64,000 nt of DNA from Kitasatospora sp. NBC_01250 (lineage in GTDB: Bacteria > Actinomycetota > Actinomycetes > Streptomycetales > Streptomycetaceae), in contig NZ_CP108476.1 in NCBI RefSeq assembly GCF_036226465.1, positions 5,146,001 through 5,210,000 on the forward strand, written 5' to 3'. Below are positions 63,888 to 64,000 of the stretch, in pieces; positions within the stretch are counted from its first letter, which is position 1; every line of letters starts with the position of its first letter. The notes under the pieces are model-generated. The model was given only the letters and a program-made list of their open reading frames with translations, was not told where the DNA came from and made no database searches. Position numbers and translations under genes: made by a program.

Positions 63888-64000
63888 AACTACCGGCCGT
63901 GGGGCGGGTTACGGGATGCCCGGGGGCGAGCGGCCCGCAACCGGCAATGTCACCCGAACCGGTGAGTCGCGCCACGGCTCTGACTGCCGGGCGGGTGGTG

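Overview
The window looks like core chromosome of a streptomycete (Streptomyces, Kitasatospora or Streptacidiphilus). Base composition is very GC-rich, GTG starts are frequent, and the gene set is typical of the family: futalosine-pathway menaquinone genes, a DtxR-type iron regulator, a groEL controlled by CIRCE elements, two cold-shock genes and HelD. The order threonine-synthase-like gene / MoaD-like gene / cold-shock gene / groEL, and the neighbourhoods citrate synthase-pdxH and SIS protein-DtxR, match what I remember of Streptomyces chromosomes. No tRNA, rRNA, CRISPR array, transposase or phage gene was seen.

Layout. 1-465: truncated glucosyl-3-phosphoglycerate synthase. 618-2386: a SAM-I riboswitch followed by a threonine-synthase homologue and a MoaD/ThiS-like sulfur carrier ending in GGC. 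This fits the MetM/MetO homocysteine route described in Streptomyces rather than threonine synthesis. 2968-5168: cold-shock gene, then groEL with two CIRCE operators and a strong terminator. 5213-14771: housekeeping genes (HD hydrolase, CutC, HelD, XPB helicase, laccase-domain protein, WYL/helicase-associated protein). 14981-19920: membrane proteins, a TetR regulator with two matching operators, a methyltransferase, a siderophore-binding lipoprotein and a HAD hydrolase. 20490-26019: second cold-shock gene, the MFS-DUF2771-mqnB-mqnD operon and a DUF3027 gene. 26184-34632: sacsin-like GHKL ATPase, NAD(P)H oxidoreductase, P-type ATPase, DUF2530 protein and a purine permease. 34703-43232: mixed small genes, including a lectin fragment, a DUF4231/SLATT membrane protein, MarR-MFS and TetR-SDR pairs, a decayed metallo-beta-lactamase-fold gene, thpR and serC. 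43347-45482: divergent citrate synthase and pdxH.

The most interesting region is 45625-60789, which lies between pdxH and the SIS/DtxR genes. It is an FxSxx-COOH (Fxs) locus: a 61-residue RiPP precursor ending in FNSSI (fxsA), its radical SAM/SPASM cyclophane-forming maturase (fxsB), an AAC(3)-type acetyltransferase, a TIR-like protein (fxsC), and a 1356-residue MinD-TIR-NB-ARC-TPR protein (fxsT). It is flanked by a second large TIR-TIR-NB-ARC-TPR protein that reads like an FxsC-FxsT fusion lacking the MinD domain, and by an alpha/beta hydrolase and a DUF4231/SLATT membrane protein. Proteins of bacterial immune type (TIR, STAND, SLATT) thus sit around a peptide-maturation cassette whose biological role is not established. 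A second SLATT paralogue lies 24 kb away at 35860-36783.

The window ends with the SIS-domain gene, a DtxR/IdeR iron repressor with a 17-bp-stem terminator, and a Prim-Pol-type gene whose stop codon lies in a 27-bp tandem repeat.
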